A DNA stretch of 42,755 nt from assembly GCA_046483585.1 (NCBI GenBank), contig JAWOCV010000009.1:1-42755 (forward strand). Direction: 5' to 3'. The first letter of the stretch is position 1, and every line of letters begins with the position of its first letter. The notes under the pieces are model-generated. The model was not told the DNA's origin, made no database searches, and worked only from the letters and a program-made list of their open reading frames with translations. A program made the translations under genes and the position numbers. Shown here one piece after another: positions 1 to 9,123 of this stretch. The DNA comes from Marinilabilia sp046483585 (GTDB lineage: Bacteria > Bacteroidota > Bacteroidia > Bacteroidales > Marinilabiliaceae).

Positions 1-432
1 GTGAACATTGTTGAGGTGGAACCCGACAGTTCAAAAAGGCAGGTTTTCCCCTACAGCAAACATTTTTTGTGGAGTCGTGACAATTACGGGCCATTGGTCA
101 TACCCAGGAAAGGAAAAACCGTTGACATATCTCTTGAGAACATCCTTTTGTATGAAAGGATTATTGTCAATCACGAAGGAAATTCCCTTGAAGTGAAAAA
201 CAACCGTATATTTATAAACGGGGAAGAGACCGAAAGTTACACTTTTGATATGGATTATTATTTTATGATGGGAGACAATCGTCATAAATCGGCCGACTCA
301 AGGTACTGGGGGTTTGTTCCTGAGGATCATATTGTGGGGCAACCCTTATTGGTGTGGCTTTCGCTTGACAAAGACAAGTCTTTCCCTTTCAATATTAGAT
401 GGAACCGTTTTTTCAAATATGCGGGAAATTAA
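1..432 (+). CDS. lepB: Signal peptidase I, C-terminal part (5' end outside window)
   Basis: This is the C-terminal part of a type I signal peptidase, the membrane protease that removes signal peptides on the outer face of the cytoplasmic membrane. It contains the late catalytic-fold motif MGDNRHKSADSRYWGF (box E, around residues 90-105 of the visible part), and it aligns well with the C-terminal third of the next gene, so the two are tandem paralogues. The window opens inside the gene: the GTG at base 1 is probably an internal valine codon, and the Ser/Lys catalytic residues lie upstream, out of view. The stop is TAA at 430-432. Tandem lepB genes are common in Bacteroidota, so an intact upstream part is likely, but this cannot be verified here. 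Confidence 0.9.
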   Translation: MNIVEVEPDSSKRQVFPYSKHFLWSRDNYGPLVIPRKGKTVDISLENILLYERIIVNHEGNSLEVKNNRIFINGEETESYTFDMDYYFMMGDNRHKSADSRYWGFVPEDHIVGQPLLVWLSLDKDKSFPFNIRWNRFFKYAGN

Positions 433-436
433 AGTA

Positions 437-484
437 ATGACAGATACATTATCCCGGTTTTTTTCAAACAGACACAGCTCTTGA
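437..484 (+). other. Possible true start and frameshift site of the second lepB
   Basis: An ATG at 437 begins a 15-codon reading frame that stops at 484. The run of seven T's that follows (within about 457-464) is a typical place for an indel. With eight T's, the ATG reads straight into the lepB frame with no stop. This is either a sequencing/assembly slip, a real frameshift bypassed by the TTG at 481, or coincidence. Confidence 0.5.
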
Positions 485-1674
485 TACGCATCATTGTAAA
501 CATTCTTTTGACCATCCTGATCATTTGGTTGGGTTGGTGGGCACGGATTGTATGGATACCAGCTATGCTTCTCGCTATTGTATGGGCGGGATGGTACTAC
601 AGGCAGCTTTTCCGGCAATGGTGGGCAAACTTCCGGTCTCGTTACAAAAAAAGAGCCGCAGTCACATCCGCGGCGGTCATCATGGGATGTGGTCTGTTGG
701 CAGGTATTCTGCTATACCGGTTCATATTTGAACTCATTTCGGTACCATCCCCTTCCATGGAAAAAGCCATTGATGCCGGTGATTATATCGTGGTAAACAA
801 ACTTGTTCCCGGACCGCGGCGGCATCCTGAAGATGCCGGCAGGTATTTCAGGATGAGAGGGCTTGACTCTCTGAAAAGGGGGGACATCATTCTCTTTAAT
901 TTTCCCGAAGGGGATACAATCCTGGAGAACCGGCCGGATGAAAGTTACTACTATCTGAAACGGCATTACAATAATTTTGACCGGCTCAGAAAAATCCGGC
1001 AATGGGGCAACCTGGTCCCCCTCGATGTAAAAGAACGACCACGCTTTGTAAAAAGGCTGGCAGCTTTGCCGGGAGATACAGTGGAAATAATCAACAGCAA
1101 TATATACATCAACAAACAAAAAAACAATTTATCAGGTACCACAATAAAAAAATACCGCTGGCTTGACAGCAAAACATCTTTCAGTAAAATGGCTGATCAG
1201 GAAAATATACTCAATCATTATGAACAAAAGGGGGATATTGTGGCCGAAATGTCAACCAATACTTACAACAGCCTGCCTGAAGAGATCAAAATCAAATTTA
1301 AACCAACACTTCTGGAAAAAAACATTCCAGATCGCCATACCTTCCCGTTCGATAGAGCTAAAAACTGGAATACCGATTTCATGGGGCCTGTGGTTATCCC
1401 TGCCAAAGGGGAGGCCATTTCTGTCGATATGGAGAATATTGAAATTTACCAAAGGGCCATCCGTGTATATGAACAAAATGACCTGGAAATAAAGGACGGA
1501 GACATTTATATTAATGATGAGCCCGCCGATCAATATCGTTTTAAATTCAATTATTACTGGGTGATGGGAGACAACCGTCCACAATCTTTCGACAGCCGGT
1601 TTTGGGGGTTTTTACCCGAAAATCACATCATTGGAAAAATCCCGGAAAAATTCATAAATTTAGAAGATGAGTGA
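481..1674 (+). CDS. lepB: Signal peptidase I
   Basis: Complete signal peptidase I (397 aa). Two hydrophobic segments (about residues 5-40 and 58-85) precede the catalytic serine in the motif SVPSPSM (Ser92). The general-base lysine is in FVKRLAALPGD (Lys191), and box E is MGDNRPQSFDSRFWGF near the C-terminus. A long insertion between boxes D and E fits the large Bacteroidota form. The start is a problem: the frame has only a TTG at 481, while a well-placed ATG at 437, four bases after the previous stop, lies in another frame. One extra T in the seven-T run just downstream of that ATG would join them, giving MTDTLSRFFFKQTQLLIRII at the N-terminus. The first gene and this one are presumably co-transcribed. 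Confidence 0.92.
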   Translation: MIRIIVNILLTILIIWLGWWARIVWIPAMLLAIVWAGWYYRQLFRQWWANFRSRYKKRAAVTSAAVIMGCGLLAGILLYRFIFELISVPSPSMEKAIDAGDYIVVNKLVPGPRRHPEDAGRYFRMRGLDSLKRGDIILFNFPEGDTILENRPDESYYYLKRHYNNFDRLRKIRQWGNLVPLDVKERPRFVKRLAALPGDTVEIINSNIYINKQKNNLSGTTIKKYRWLDSKTSFSKMADQENILNHYEQKGDIVAEMSTNTYNSLPEEIKIKFKPTLLEKNIPDRHTFPFDRAKNWNTDFMGPVVIPAKGEAISVDMENIEIYQRAIRVYEQNDLEIKDGDIYINDEPADQYRFKFNYYWVMGDNRPQSFDSRFWGFLPENHIIGKIPEKFINLEDE

Positions 1675-1702
1675 TGATCGTTAAGCATTAAAAAGATTTG
1701 GT

Positions 1703-2014
1703 ATGCAAAGAAATCAACCATTCTCCCTCTGGATATTCATTATTGCAGCGCTGATACTTGTGATATTTTCGGTGCAAAATGCCCAGGAAGTCCGTTTTGA
1801 ATTTATCCTGTGGAGAACCCATTTGTCCCTTTCAGTCCTGCTCATTGTCGCGTTCCTGATTGGATTAATTGCCGGGGCTTTTTTCTCTTTTCGAAGAAAC
1901 AGGAAGGAAGACCGGGCGGAATTGTCTCGTAAAAACGAAGAAAACTCCCAGAAAGACAAATACATCGGCCCGGCTGACGAAGAGAACGGTAACGAGGAAT
2001 TTTTCAATCCATGA
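1703..2014 (+). CDS. LapA-domain (DUF1049) membrane protein
   Basis: Small inner-membrane protein of 103 aa with two transmembrane helices (about residues 7-25 and 40-63) separated by the short segment SVQNAQEVRFEFILWR, which is the usual signature of the lipopolysaccharide-assembly-protein-A (LapA/DUF1049) domain. The C-terminal 35 residues are charged and probably cytoplasmic. In enterobacteria LapA works with LapB in controlling LPS synthesis; whether that role holds in Bacteroidota is not known, and no lapB is visible here. The gene follows lepB by 28 bp and overlaps the next gene by 4 bp (ATGA), so translation of the two is probably coupled. Confidence 0.8.
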   Translation: MQRNQPFSLWIFIIAALILVIFSVQNAQEVRFEFILWRTHLSLSVLLIVAFLIGLIAGAFFSFRRNRKEDRAELSRKNEENSQKDKYIGPADEENGNEEFFNP

Positions 2015-2652
2015 TCAGAAAAACATTATTAACGCCTGCCTGCTTCGGCCCCGTCCAATATTTCATGCATCTGTGGCGGGGCCCTGTTATTATAGAGAAC
2101 CACGCCAACTATGTGAGGCAGACTTACCGAAGTCGTTACATTATTGCAGGTGCCAACACACCACTTACGCTATCCGTGCCTGTAGAGAAAGGACACAGTC
2201 TGAAAATACCCGAACGGGATGTGAAAATTGCTTATCATATGCCCTGGCAAAAAAATCACTGGCGCTCCATTGTATCGGCCTACAACTCCTCTCCCTTTTT
2301 CGAATTCTATATGGACGACATTGAGCCCTTTTTTCAGAAAAGATACACTTATCTGCTGGATTTGAACCTGGCTGTAACCGAAGTATTAACAGACCTGCTT
2401 AGCATTGACAGCGAGATATCTTTTACCAGCGAATTCAACCAAAACCCCGGAAACGGGATCCTTGATCTGAGGGAAAGTCTACATCCCAAAAAAGATTATA
2501 CCCGAAACGACCCTTTCTTTAAGCCAGTTGCCTATAAGCAGGTTTTTGATGATCGTCATGGATTTATTCCCAATTTGAGCATACTTGACCTGCTCTTCAA
2601 CAAAGGCCCTGAAGCCAGATTGATACTTGCCCAAAGTTGTACCACAAAATAA
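2011..2652 (+). CDS. WbqC-family protein
   Basis: 213-aa protein with the WbqC-like family pattern: an N-terminal LLTPACFGPVQYF block followed by ENHANYVRQTYRSRYII and the PWQKNHWRSI block. The family is found in surface-polysaccharide clusters and, in Bacteroidota, very often directly after signal peptidase genes, as here. Its biochemical activity is not firmly established. There is no signal peptide or membrane segment. It starts with an ATG that overlaps the stop of the LapA-domain gene and is the last gene of this rightward run; the next gene is convergent, only 32 bp away. Confidence 0.85.
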   Translation: MIRKTLLTPACFGPVQYFMHLWRGPVIIENHANYVRQTYRSRYIIAGANTPLTLSVPVEKGHSLKIPERDVKIAYHMPWQKNHWRSIVSAYNSSPFFEFYMDDIEPFFQKRYTYLLDLNLAVTEVLTDLLSIDSEISFTSEFNQNPGNGILDLRESLHPKKDYTRNDPFFKPVAYKQVFDDRHGFIPNLSILDLLFNKGPEARLILAQSCTTK

Positions 2653-2684
2653 TCCATTCACTTGCAAACAATAAACCTCTCTGT

Positions 2685-3146
2685 CTAGGCATTCCCATCA
2701 CACGATCGCCATAAAGCCAAAGCTTCCTCTATGATCTCCTCATGGTCGAAAGCAAGAGGTGGCAGATCTCCGAGCGGGAACCACTGCGCATCACCGGCAT
2801 CATCTCCTCCTTTTACGAGTCCTTCTTTGGGCAGGCAGGCCAGAAAAGCTATTGTAACCGTTCTGTGACGAGGGTCCCGCCCCACTTTGCCAAAAGCTCC
2901 TATCTGTTTCAATCCGGCGTTTCTCAGGCCTGTCTCCTCTTCAAGTTCCCTGGCAGCAGCCGTTTCCAGCTCTTCGTCTATATTGACAAATCCTCCGGGA
3001 AGGGCCCACATACCTTTAAAAGGGGGGATATTCCGTTGAATCAATAATACACTTGCTTCCTTTTCATTGTTTCCTGCCACTGCAACTACATCGGCAGTTA
3101 CCGCTGGCCGGGGATATTCGTAACAATATTTTCCTTTATTCATCAA
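2685..3146 (-). CDS. Nudix hydrolase
   Basis: 153-aa Nudix hydrolase, an enzyme that cleaves a nucleoside diphosphate linked to another group using Mg2+. The Nudix box (consensus GX5EX7REUXEEXGU) is complete at residues 52-74, with Gly52, Glu58, Arg66-Glu67, Glu70-Glu71 and Gly73. The preceding FKGMWALPGGFVNIDEEL resembles the COG1051 ADP-ribose pyrophosphatase/NrtR-type group; the substrate cannot be fixed from sequence. It has no C-terminal helix-turn-helix, so it is not an NrtR regulator. The start ATG (or the adjacent second ATG) lies inside the end of the upstream peptidase gene, an 11 bp overlap that suggests coupled translation. Confidence 0.88.
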   Translation of the reverse strand: MMNKGKYCYEYPRPAVTADVVAVAGNNEKEASVLLIQRNIPPFKGMWALPGGFVNIDEELETAAARELEEETGLRNAGLKQIGAFGKVGRDPRHRTVTIAFLACLPKEGLVKGGDDAGDAQWFPLGDLPPLAFDHEEIIEEALALWRSCDGNA

Positions 3147-3912
3147 AAACCCGTTTTATTATCCGTAAGTGGTGGGAGTAAACGCGCCGCTGAAGATTGT
3201 AAATGCCTTGGTGATCAAGGGCATCAACATGCACCGACCCGCTGGCATGAATAATACGTCCTCCGCCAAGGCAAATCCCGACATGAATAATGTTCCCTTC
3301 CTCATCATCAAAGAACGCAAGGTCACCAGACCCGGCCTCTTCCACAAAGCTGACCACTTGTCCGCGATCAATCTGTTGAGAAGCATTCCGGGGCAAAATA
3401 ATTCCCATGGATTTAAAAACCACCTGTACCAATCCACTGCAATCTATTCCATAAAATGATCGCCCTCCCCAGAGATAAGGAGCATTTAGAAATCCACGGG
3501 CCACCTGCGCAGGATCGGGTTTACGGGTTGGGAGACTGCCCTGCCAGTAGAAACCTTCATTGCCGATCCGGAAATAATTCCGTTCGCTGCCGTTGAAAAC
3601 GATACGGCTTCCGGCAGATATCAGTTGGGTAGAAGCGTTATCTTCTCTGACCAAAGGAACATATGGTTTATGGACCACTACACCGTCACCATTTTTCCAA
3701 AATTCAACATCAGAATCATCGAACTTAATAGCGAGTTTTTCATCGATCCATCCCTCATAATCATCATAATGACACCTGATTCTGCACCAACCGGGACGGT
3801 GATCAAGCACTTCAAAAGATTCACCAAAAAGAACCTGGGTCTCGAGCTGGGCCGCTTCGGCCGGTTCAGATCGCACAGGAATAAATCCGAAAGTACAAAT
3901 TGACTGAGACAT
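3136..3912 (-). CDS. NlpC/P60-family cell-wall peptidase with SH3-like domain
   Basis: 258-aa C40-family cysteine peptidase expected to cut peptidoglycan stem peptides. Residues 1-130 form SH3-like wall-binding modules (for example IPVRSEPAEAAQLETQVLFG and the EGWI motif). Residues 135-250 are the catalytic domain, with the nucleophile Cys158 in GIDCSGLV, His210 in IIHVGI and a second His222 in IIHASG. APYLWGGRS precedes the cysteine, as is typical. No signal peptide is recognisable, so the protein may be exported by another route or act on internalised muropeptides, like the YkfC-type enzymes it resembles. It is upstream of, and overlaps, the Nudix gene. Confidence 0.9.
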   Translation of the reverse strand: MSQSICTFGFIPVRSEPAEAAQLETQVLFGESFEVLDHRPGWCRIRCHYDDYEGWIDEKLAIKFDDSDVEFWKNGDGVVVHKPYVPLVREDNASTQLISAGSRIVFNGSERNYFRIGNEGFYWQGSLPTRKPDPAQVARGFLNAPYLWGGRSFYGIDCSGLVQVVFKSMGIILPRNASQQIDRGQVVSFVEEAGSGDLAFFDDEEGNIIHVGICLGGGRIIHASGSVHVDALDHQGIYNLQRRVYSHHLRIIKRVFDE

Positions 3913-4048
3913 ATATCAGAATTGTTTTGAAAGATCAATCACACAGCGATTTTACAAAAAACAGACCAAAAACAAAGAGTCTGCCCATCACTGGAATAAA
4001 CCTTTTCGTTATATTAGTCGTTTAAAACCAAGCAACAATTCGCAAAAT

Positions 4049-6232
4049 ATGAATAAATTCTTCACTTTCATAAAAGAAAATGCCGTTTCAATATATCGAA
4101 TACTGATATTTTTGGCGGCTATAGCCCTGGTCATATATGTGTTGCCCCGTGAGGGTAAATTCCCATACGAGTATACCAAGGGAGAGCCCTGGAAACACGA
4201 AATGTTGATTGCTCCCTTCGACTTCCCTGTATACAAAAGTCAGAAAGAACTGCGTCAGGAACGGGACAGTATTCTGGAAAATTTCAGGCCTTATTTCACC
4301 TTTGATACTTTGAAAGAAGCCGAACAAACCAACCGGGCCCTTATTGCTCTTGAAGAAAACAAACAAGATCTGATCGGGTCGTATCCTTTTCTCGAAAACA
4401 AGACGGAACAGAACGATTCAACCGTTTGGAATCATTTGAAAAAGAAAGTATCTGACGAGTTATCCGAAATTTATCAGAGGGGACTTATCAAACTACCCGA
4501 TCAATATGAGGATGCAGAAGACGATTTTGAGATGATCGTGGTGAAAAATAATTTTGGGGAACCATCAGGGTTGAGTGAATTTCACAATTATCAAAGTGCC
4601 TACCAAAAACTATCACTCAATTTATTCAAACATTTACAAGAATTGACCCGGGTTGACCAAAACGAGATCGACAATCTTATCTCGGACCTCCAACTGAACC
4701 GTTATCTTGATCCCAACATCAAGTACCAACCTGAACGAACGGCCAGAGAACGCGATAATGTACTGAATGACATCAGTCTGACCAGTGGCATTGTCCTTTC
4801 CGGCCAACGAATCGTAGATACGGGGGAGATTATTGATGAACAGACCGCAAAAATACTGGATTCTTTGAAAAAAGAGTATGAATCATCTCTGGGCGGAGGT
4901 TCGGGGTATTATTTCATTCTGCTGGGACAAGGTCTGCTGGCATTACTGTTTCTCAGCCTGATCTATATGTTTTTGTACTTTTTCCGCAAAGATGTTTACA
5001 ACAACCTCCTGTCCATCAGCTTTATGCTTCTGATGGTAATAGGTGTATTGTTGCTGGCCCGTCTTTCCAGAGTGTTCGATTTTTTCCCGATCTATATTAT
5101 TCCCTTCGCCATATTGCCGATCATCATCCGAACCTTTTTCGATTCACGTCTGGCCTTTTTCATGCATGTGATTACCATCATGATGGCCGCCTTTTTCACG
5201 AGCAATAGTTTCGAATTTGTCTACATGCAGGTTCCTGTAGGGCTTATCGCCATATTCAGTCTTTTCAGGATGGTCCGGCGAGAACAGTTGGTAAGAGCCT
5301 CTATCTTTATTGTGGTGGCCTATTCAGCCTTTTATTCCGCTCTGGCCATTCTCCAGGAAGGCGATTTCCAGAACATTGACATCTCATACTACGGACAATT
5401 TGTCATCAACGGAGCCTTTGTACTGCTTGTTTATCCCCTCATATATGTCTTTGAAAAAGTGTTCGGTTTCATCTCAGATGTAACACTTGTTGAGCTTTCA
5501 GACACCAACCATCCTCTGCTGCGTCGGCTGGCGGAGAAAGCACCGGGGTCTTTCCAGCATTCCCTGCAGGTCGGGAATCTGGCTCAGGAAGCTGTTTACC
5601 GCATTGGCGGAAACCCCCTTCTTGTAAGGGCCGGGGCTATGTACCATGACATCGGAAAGACCGTCTCACCCATCTTCTTCACCGAAAACCAGAACACCGG
5701 TTTTGATCCCCATGCCAATATGGGACACGAAAAAAGTGCGCGTTCCATCATCCAGCACATCGAAAACGGAGTGAAAATCGCGCGAAAACATAAACTCCCC
5801 GAACAGATCATTGATTTCATCAGAACCCATCAGGGAACAACCAAGGCCAGATTCTTTTATAACTCTTATAAAAATGAACATCCTGAAGAAGAACCCGACA
5901 TCAGCAAATTCACCTATCCGGGTCCGACACCCTTTACCAAAGAAACGGCCATATTGATGATGGCTGATGCTGTAGAAGCTGCTTCACGTAGTCTGAAGAC
6001 TTTTTCCGATGAAGAGATCGAAAAACTTGTGGAAAATATCATAAACAATCAGATCCAGGAGAATCAATACGTCAATGCGCCTATTACTTTCAGAGAGATC
6101 ACCCAGGTGAAAGAAGTTTTCAAACAAAAGCTCAAAAACATCTATCATGCCAGAATAGAATATCCCGGGCTGAAGACACCGCCTACAAAAAACCCTGAAC
6201 CACAAACACCGCCTGAAAATCCTGATGATTAA
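4049..6232 (+). CDS. pgpH: 7TM-HD cyclic-dinucleotide phosphodiesterase (PgpH/YqfF-like)
   Basis: 727-aa protein with the full PgpH layout: an N-terminal membrane helix (residues 15-31), an extracytoplasmic 7TMR-HDED-type domain (about 45-280), seven transmembrane helices (about 287-470) and a cytoplasmic HD domain (about 485-690). Metal-ligand motifs are HSLQ (His504), YHDIGK (His533-Asp534), HANMGH, THQG (His594) and MADA (Asp640). In Firmicutes PgpH hydrolyses the second messenger c-di-AMP; that substrate is inferred for this protein. The C-terminal tail is proline-rich (PPTKNPEPQTPPENPDD). It appears to be monocistronic; a weak -7-like TATATTAG lies at 4010-4017. Family B repeat DNA follows the gene. 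Confidence 0.88.
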   Translation: MNKFFTFIKENAVSIYRILIFLAAIALVIYVLPREGKFPYEYTKGEPWKHEMLIAPFDFPVYKSQKELRQERDSILENFRPYFTFDTLKEAEQTNRALIALEENKQDLIGSYPFLENKTEQNDSTVWNHLKKKVSDELSEIYQRGLIKLPDQYEDAEDDFEMIVVKNNFGEPSGLSEFHNYQSAYQKLSLNLFKHLQELTRVDQNEIDNLISDLQLNRYLDPNIKYQPERTARERDNVLNDISLTSGIVLSGQRIVDTGEIIDEQTAKILDSLKKEYESSLGGGSGYYFILLGQGLLALLFLSLIYMFLYFFRKDVYNNLLSISFMLLMVIGVLLLARLSRVFDFFPIYIIPFAILPIIIRTFFDSRLAFFMHVITIMMAAFFTSNSFEFVYMQVPVGLIAIFSLFRMVRREQLVRASIFIVVAYSAFYSALAILQEGDFQNIDISYYGQFVINGAFVLLVYPLIYVFEKVFGFISDVTLVELSDTNHPLLRRLAEKAPGSFQHSLQVGNLAQEAVYRIGGNPLLVRAGAMYHDIGKTVSPIFFTENQNTGFDPHANMGHEKSARSIIQHIENGVKIARKHKLPEQIIDFIRTHQGTTKARFFYNSYKNEHPEEEPDISKFTYPGPTPFTKETAILMMADAVEAASRSLKTFSDEEIEKLVENIINNQIQENQYVNAPITFREITQVKEVFKQKLKNIYHARIEYPGLKTPPTKNPEPQTPPENPDD

Positions 6233-6305
6233 CAAGCGGCGTTCTGAATAAATAATTTCGCCCAAAAAGAGAATTTACCGGCCAGCGACTTAATTTATAG
6301 ACAGG

Positions 6306-6516
6306 CTAATTAGTGCCCGTCTATAAATTAAGCAACGTTTGTTTTTGGTCATGTGTCTGGTCAGAAAGTGCCAATTGCAAGCCTGTCTGCCGTTTTGTAT
6401 AAAAGGAACCATCTGTCTTATTGATTTTAAATCAAAACACCAGTATGTTTCTTTTTCATAACCCGCCAGGCAGGCGTAACGCAGCAAGTGGTATTTTATG
6501 GACAGACACTAATTAG
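6306..6516. repeat. Family B MITE-like element, copy A
   Basis: About 211 bp bounded by imperfect inverted repeats: left end TAATTAGTGCCCGTCTATAA (from 6307), right end TTTATGGACAGACACTAATT (from 6496). It shares about 70 bp at the left end (including TCAGAAAGTGCCAATTGCAA, 6361-6380) and about 40 bp at the right end with copy B at 10502-10700, while the centre differs. It lies between the convergent pgpH-like and chemoreceptor genes. Immediately left, 6291-6305 is a second, head-to-head element end, making a 40 bp near-palindrome at 6291-6330. The rest of the 6233-6584 gap holds no gene. Confidence 0.75.
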
Positions 6517-6584
6517 CTAAACCGTCCGTTTATCATTCCTCTTTTAGGCGAAAAATATTTATCTCTTCTCAAAAAGCACTTTTA

Positions 6585-8555
6585 TCAATACTTTTCGTAA
6601 TCATCATTTTGCAAATCGCCGTCGTTAAATTTATGGCCACTATTCTGGTTTTTTTCTTTGGCTTTCTGCTTTAATTGTTCGGAAGAAACCGGACAGGAAG
6701 CACCTTCTTCATCTTCTCCCTCTTTTGAAGCATCAGATGAAGCTAATGAATCATTGCCTGTTCCGGTTGAACCAACAGCCCGGTTTTCATCACCCTTTTG
6801 AAGTCGAAAAACCGAGATCCCCCTTTCCAGACGTTCGGAAAGTTTATCGATGCGCTCGGCGGCACCATTGATCTCTTCAGAGTTGGCAGCATTGCGCTGG
6901 GTTACCTGGTTGAGCTGTTGTAAAGCATTGTTAATCTGCTCAACTCCGGATACCTGTTCGAGTGAAGCCACCGAAATTTCCTGTATGAGACCGGCTGTTT
7001 TTTCAATCTCAGGTGCCAGGGCCTGAAGCATCTCTCTGGATTCCCTTGAGGAGTTAATGGTCTTGCCGGAGACTTTGTTAATGTCATTAGCGGCTTCCTG
7101 ACTGCGTTCGGCCAGTTTACGAACTTCGGCAGCCACAACAGCAAAGCCTCTGCCTTCTACACCGGCACGGGCAGCTTCCACAGCTGCATTGAGGGCAAGA
7201 ATATTGGTCTGGAAAGCAATGTCACCAATAACAGATATTTTGGATGTAATCTCTTCAAGGTATCCGGCAGCTTCCTCCGATATTTTATTGCTTTCATTCA
7301 TATCGGTAGCCGCCTTCTGGGCAATGGATTCAGTTTGCCTGGCATTATCGGTGTTCTGCTGAATGTTGGCATGCATCTCTTCCATGGAGGAAGACACCTC
7401 TTCAGCTGCGGAAGCCTGTTCGCTGGCTCCTTCAGCCAGCTCGGAAGATTCCTTCATGAGACTGGAGCTGGCTTCCACCATCTCTTTGGTTCCTTCGGTG
7501 ATATCCGAAATAATGACCCGCAAATTCTTCACCATATTGTCAAGAGCTACCGAAAGGCGGCCAACTTCATCCTTCCGTTTGGTATCAAACTGTACCGAAA
7601 GGTCCCCTGAAGAGACTCTTTCTGCCAGGCCAATTCCCTGAAGAATCGGATCTGCAATGGATTTGGGAAGGAATAGTGCTAAAGCAATGCCCAGCAACAA
7701 AAGAATGAGAACAGCAAAAATCACAAGCCGCTGAACGTTGTCAACGATCCGGTCACTCTGATTTCCCATGGCCTTGATATCCCCCTGACCGGTATCTGCA
7801 ATGGCCCGCACATCCCAGAAAATATCTTTTCCCAGTTCAAATCGTGACACCTCTGCCAACCGGGCTTCCTGAAAATCATCAATAAACGATGCGGCTGAAG
7901 AAGAAAATTCCTCCAAAGTCTCTTCAAGGTCAGCTGGTAAATACACTTGTGCGACATCATCCTGAAGTTCACTGACTTGTTCACGCTGATCGTCCATGGC
8001 CACGGCTTCCCTGTTGTAATCTTTTGCCTGTATTTGTCCCCAAATACTCAAAGCTTCACGGATCAATCGCTGGGAAGTGTTGTTATTATATCTTTCACCT
8101 GCTTCAGTTAGCGCTGTACCTGCTTCCCTCATGGCCTCTCTTTCCACGGCCGCTTGTGATTGCAACACCTGATATTCCTCATACATCGAAGCATATTCCT
8201 CCAACCTTCCCTTAAGATTTTCAAATTCTTCGGCCCGGCTTTCACCAATCTCAATTTGAATGAGATTGTCAAGGGCTACCATCATTTGTTCATAATAACT
8301 GTCAAAAACCTTATGATAATAAGGATCAGAGGTGAAATCATATGATCGGGTAACCTCAGTGAGCTTTCGCCAATTCTGGTCCACCAGATTGGACTCATTG
8401 ACAGTCGGAATATATTTATCCGAAAGGTCGTTCACACCTTCTCCAATATTTAGAAGATTGTAATATGTAAACCCTCCCATTAATAAAGTAAGGCCCAGAA
8501 CTGCAGCAAGACTGCCTCTGATCTTGGTTCTGATTCGTAAATCTCTCCATTTCAT
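6585..8555 (-). CDS. Methyl-accepting chemotaxis protein
   Basis: 656-aa chemoreceptor. Order: cytoplasmic start, TM1 (about 14-33), a periplasmic helical sensor of about 240 residues resembling a four-helix bundle, TM2 (about 275-297), HAMP (about 297-348), and the long cytoplasmic coiled coil with the highly conserved tip (around 443-482, containing IAFQTNILALNAAVEAARAG). The tip binds CheA/CheW, which are not in the window. After residue 585 comes a low-complexity acidic tail without an obvious CheR-tethering pentapeptide. The gene is divergent from a sugar-binding lipoprotein 568 bp away, a possible ligand-presenting partner. On the minus strand a TAATTTTA-type -7 candidate lies just upstream of the ATG. 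Confidence 0.95.
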   Translation of the reverse strand: MKWRDLRIRTKIRGSLAAVLGLTLLMGGFTYYNLLNIGEGVNDLSDKYIPTVNESNLVDQNWRKLTEVTRSYDFTSDPYYHKVFDSYYEQMMVALDNLIQIEIGESRAEEFENLKGRLEEYASMYEEYQVLQSQAAVEREAMREAGTALTEAGERYNNNTSQRLIREALSIWGQIQAKDYNREAVAMDDQREQVSELQDDVAQVYLPADLEETLEEFSSSAASFIDDFQEARLAEVSRFELGKDIFWDVRAIADTGQGDIKAMGNQSDRIVDNVQRLVIFAVLILLLLGIALALFLPKSIADPILQGIGLAERVSSGDLSVQFDTKRKDEVGRLSVALDNMVKNLRVIISDITEGTKEMVEASSSLMKESSELAEGASEQASAAEEVSSSMEEMHANIQQNTDNARQTESIAQKAATDMNESNKISEEAAGYLEEITSKISVIGDIAFQTNILALNAAVEAARAGVEGRGFAVVAAEVRKLAERSQEAANDINKVSGKTINSSRESREMLQALAPEIEKTAGLIQEISVASLEQVSGVEQINNALQQLNQVTQRNAANSEEINGAAERIDKLSERLERGISVFRLQKGDENRAVGSTGTGNDSLASSDASKEGEDEEGASCPVSSEQLKQKAKEKNQNSGHKFNDGDLQNDDYEKY

Positions 8556-8589
8556 AAATATAAAATTAAATTTTAAAGTCGTATGAACG

Positions 8590-8665
8590 CAATAAATCGG
8601 TAGACCTTTAGATCTAAGATGAATTATAGAACACTGAAGATATGCATTCTAAACAAACACATGGT
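8590..8665 (+). repeat. Family R element, degenerate 5' fragment
   Basis: A decayed left half of the family R repeat: CAATAAATCGGTAGACC, then TTTAGATCTAAGATGAATT and TGCATTCTAAACAAAC, comparable to the left half of the copy at 34842-34976. The right terminus is missing. It lies in the chemoreceptor leader region. Confidence 0.5.
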
Positions 8666-8689
8666 TGCTTAAATTCATTGTCCTATTTA

Positions 8690-8825
8690 CAACAGTCCGT
8701 TAAACTTTTGCAAGAACTTTTGAATCAGCTGTTTAAATCTAAAAGACTCTTTAAGCTAAAATATTGATTTTTAGTGTTATACAATTTATCTTATATCTTA
8801 TATCTAAAAATCTAACGATCTATTG
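8690..8825 (-). repeat. Family R MITE-like element with target duplication ATTTA
   Basis: 136 bp copy in reverse orientation. On the plus strand it begins CAACAGTCCGTTAAAC and ends GATCTATTG, the two ends being imperfect inverted repeats. It is flanked by the direct repeat ATTTA (8685-8689 and 8826-8830). The right flank reads ATTTATAGAC, so the target was itself a family B terminal repeat; more B-end sequence follows to 8865. The remaining DNA to 9123 is AT-rich leader sequence of the binding-protein gene with no gene of its own. Confidence 0.8.
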
Positions 8826-8865
8826 ATTTATAGACCTGCCCTATTTATAGACGGACACTAATTAA
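8826..8865. repeat. Family B terminal repeats, solo ends
   Basis: Two family B ends in the same orientation without an element body: ATTTATAGACCTGCC (8826-8840) and ATTTATAGACGGACAC followed by TAATTAA (8843-8865). They are probably remnants of elements broken by the neighbouring family R insertion or by recombination. Confidence 0.6.
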
Positions 8866-9123
8866 ATGTTTTGTGGCAAATTTTAAAAATCAAAACTCCA
8901 TGCTCGTTTCATAATAAAATCCGGCAAAATGATTATTAATTTTGTGCAATGCTTAATTAAATTTTTAAAGGGTATCAAAAGTTTAAAAAAAATCGCTCAA
9001 TTCAAAACAAAGCATTCAAAAAAACGTAATATAGCATTGTAATCGTTCCTTGTTTCTATGCGATATCTGCACAATAATTGTTTATTTTGAAAAGTAAAAT
9101 CATATAACATAAAAACGGACAAC

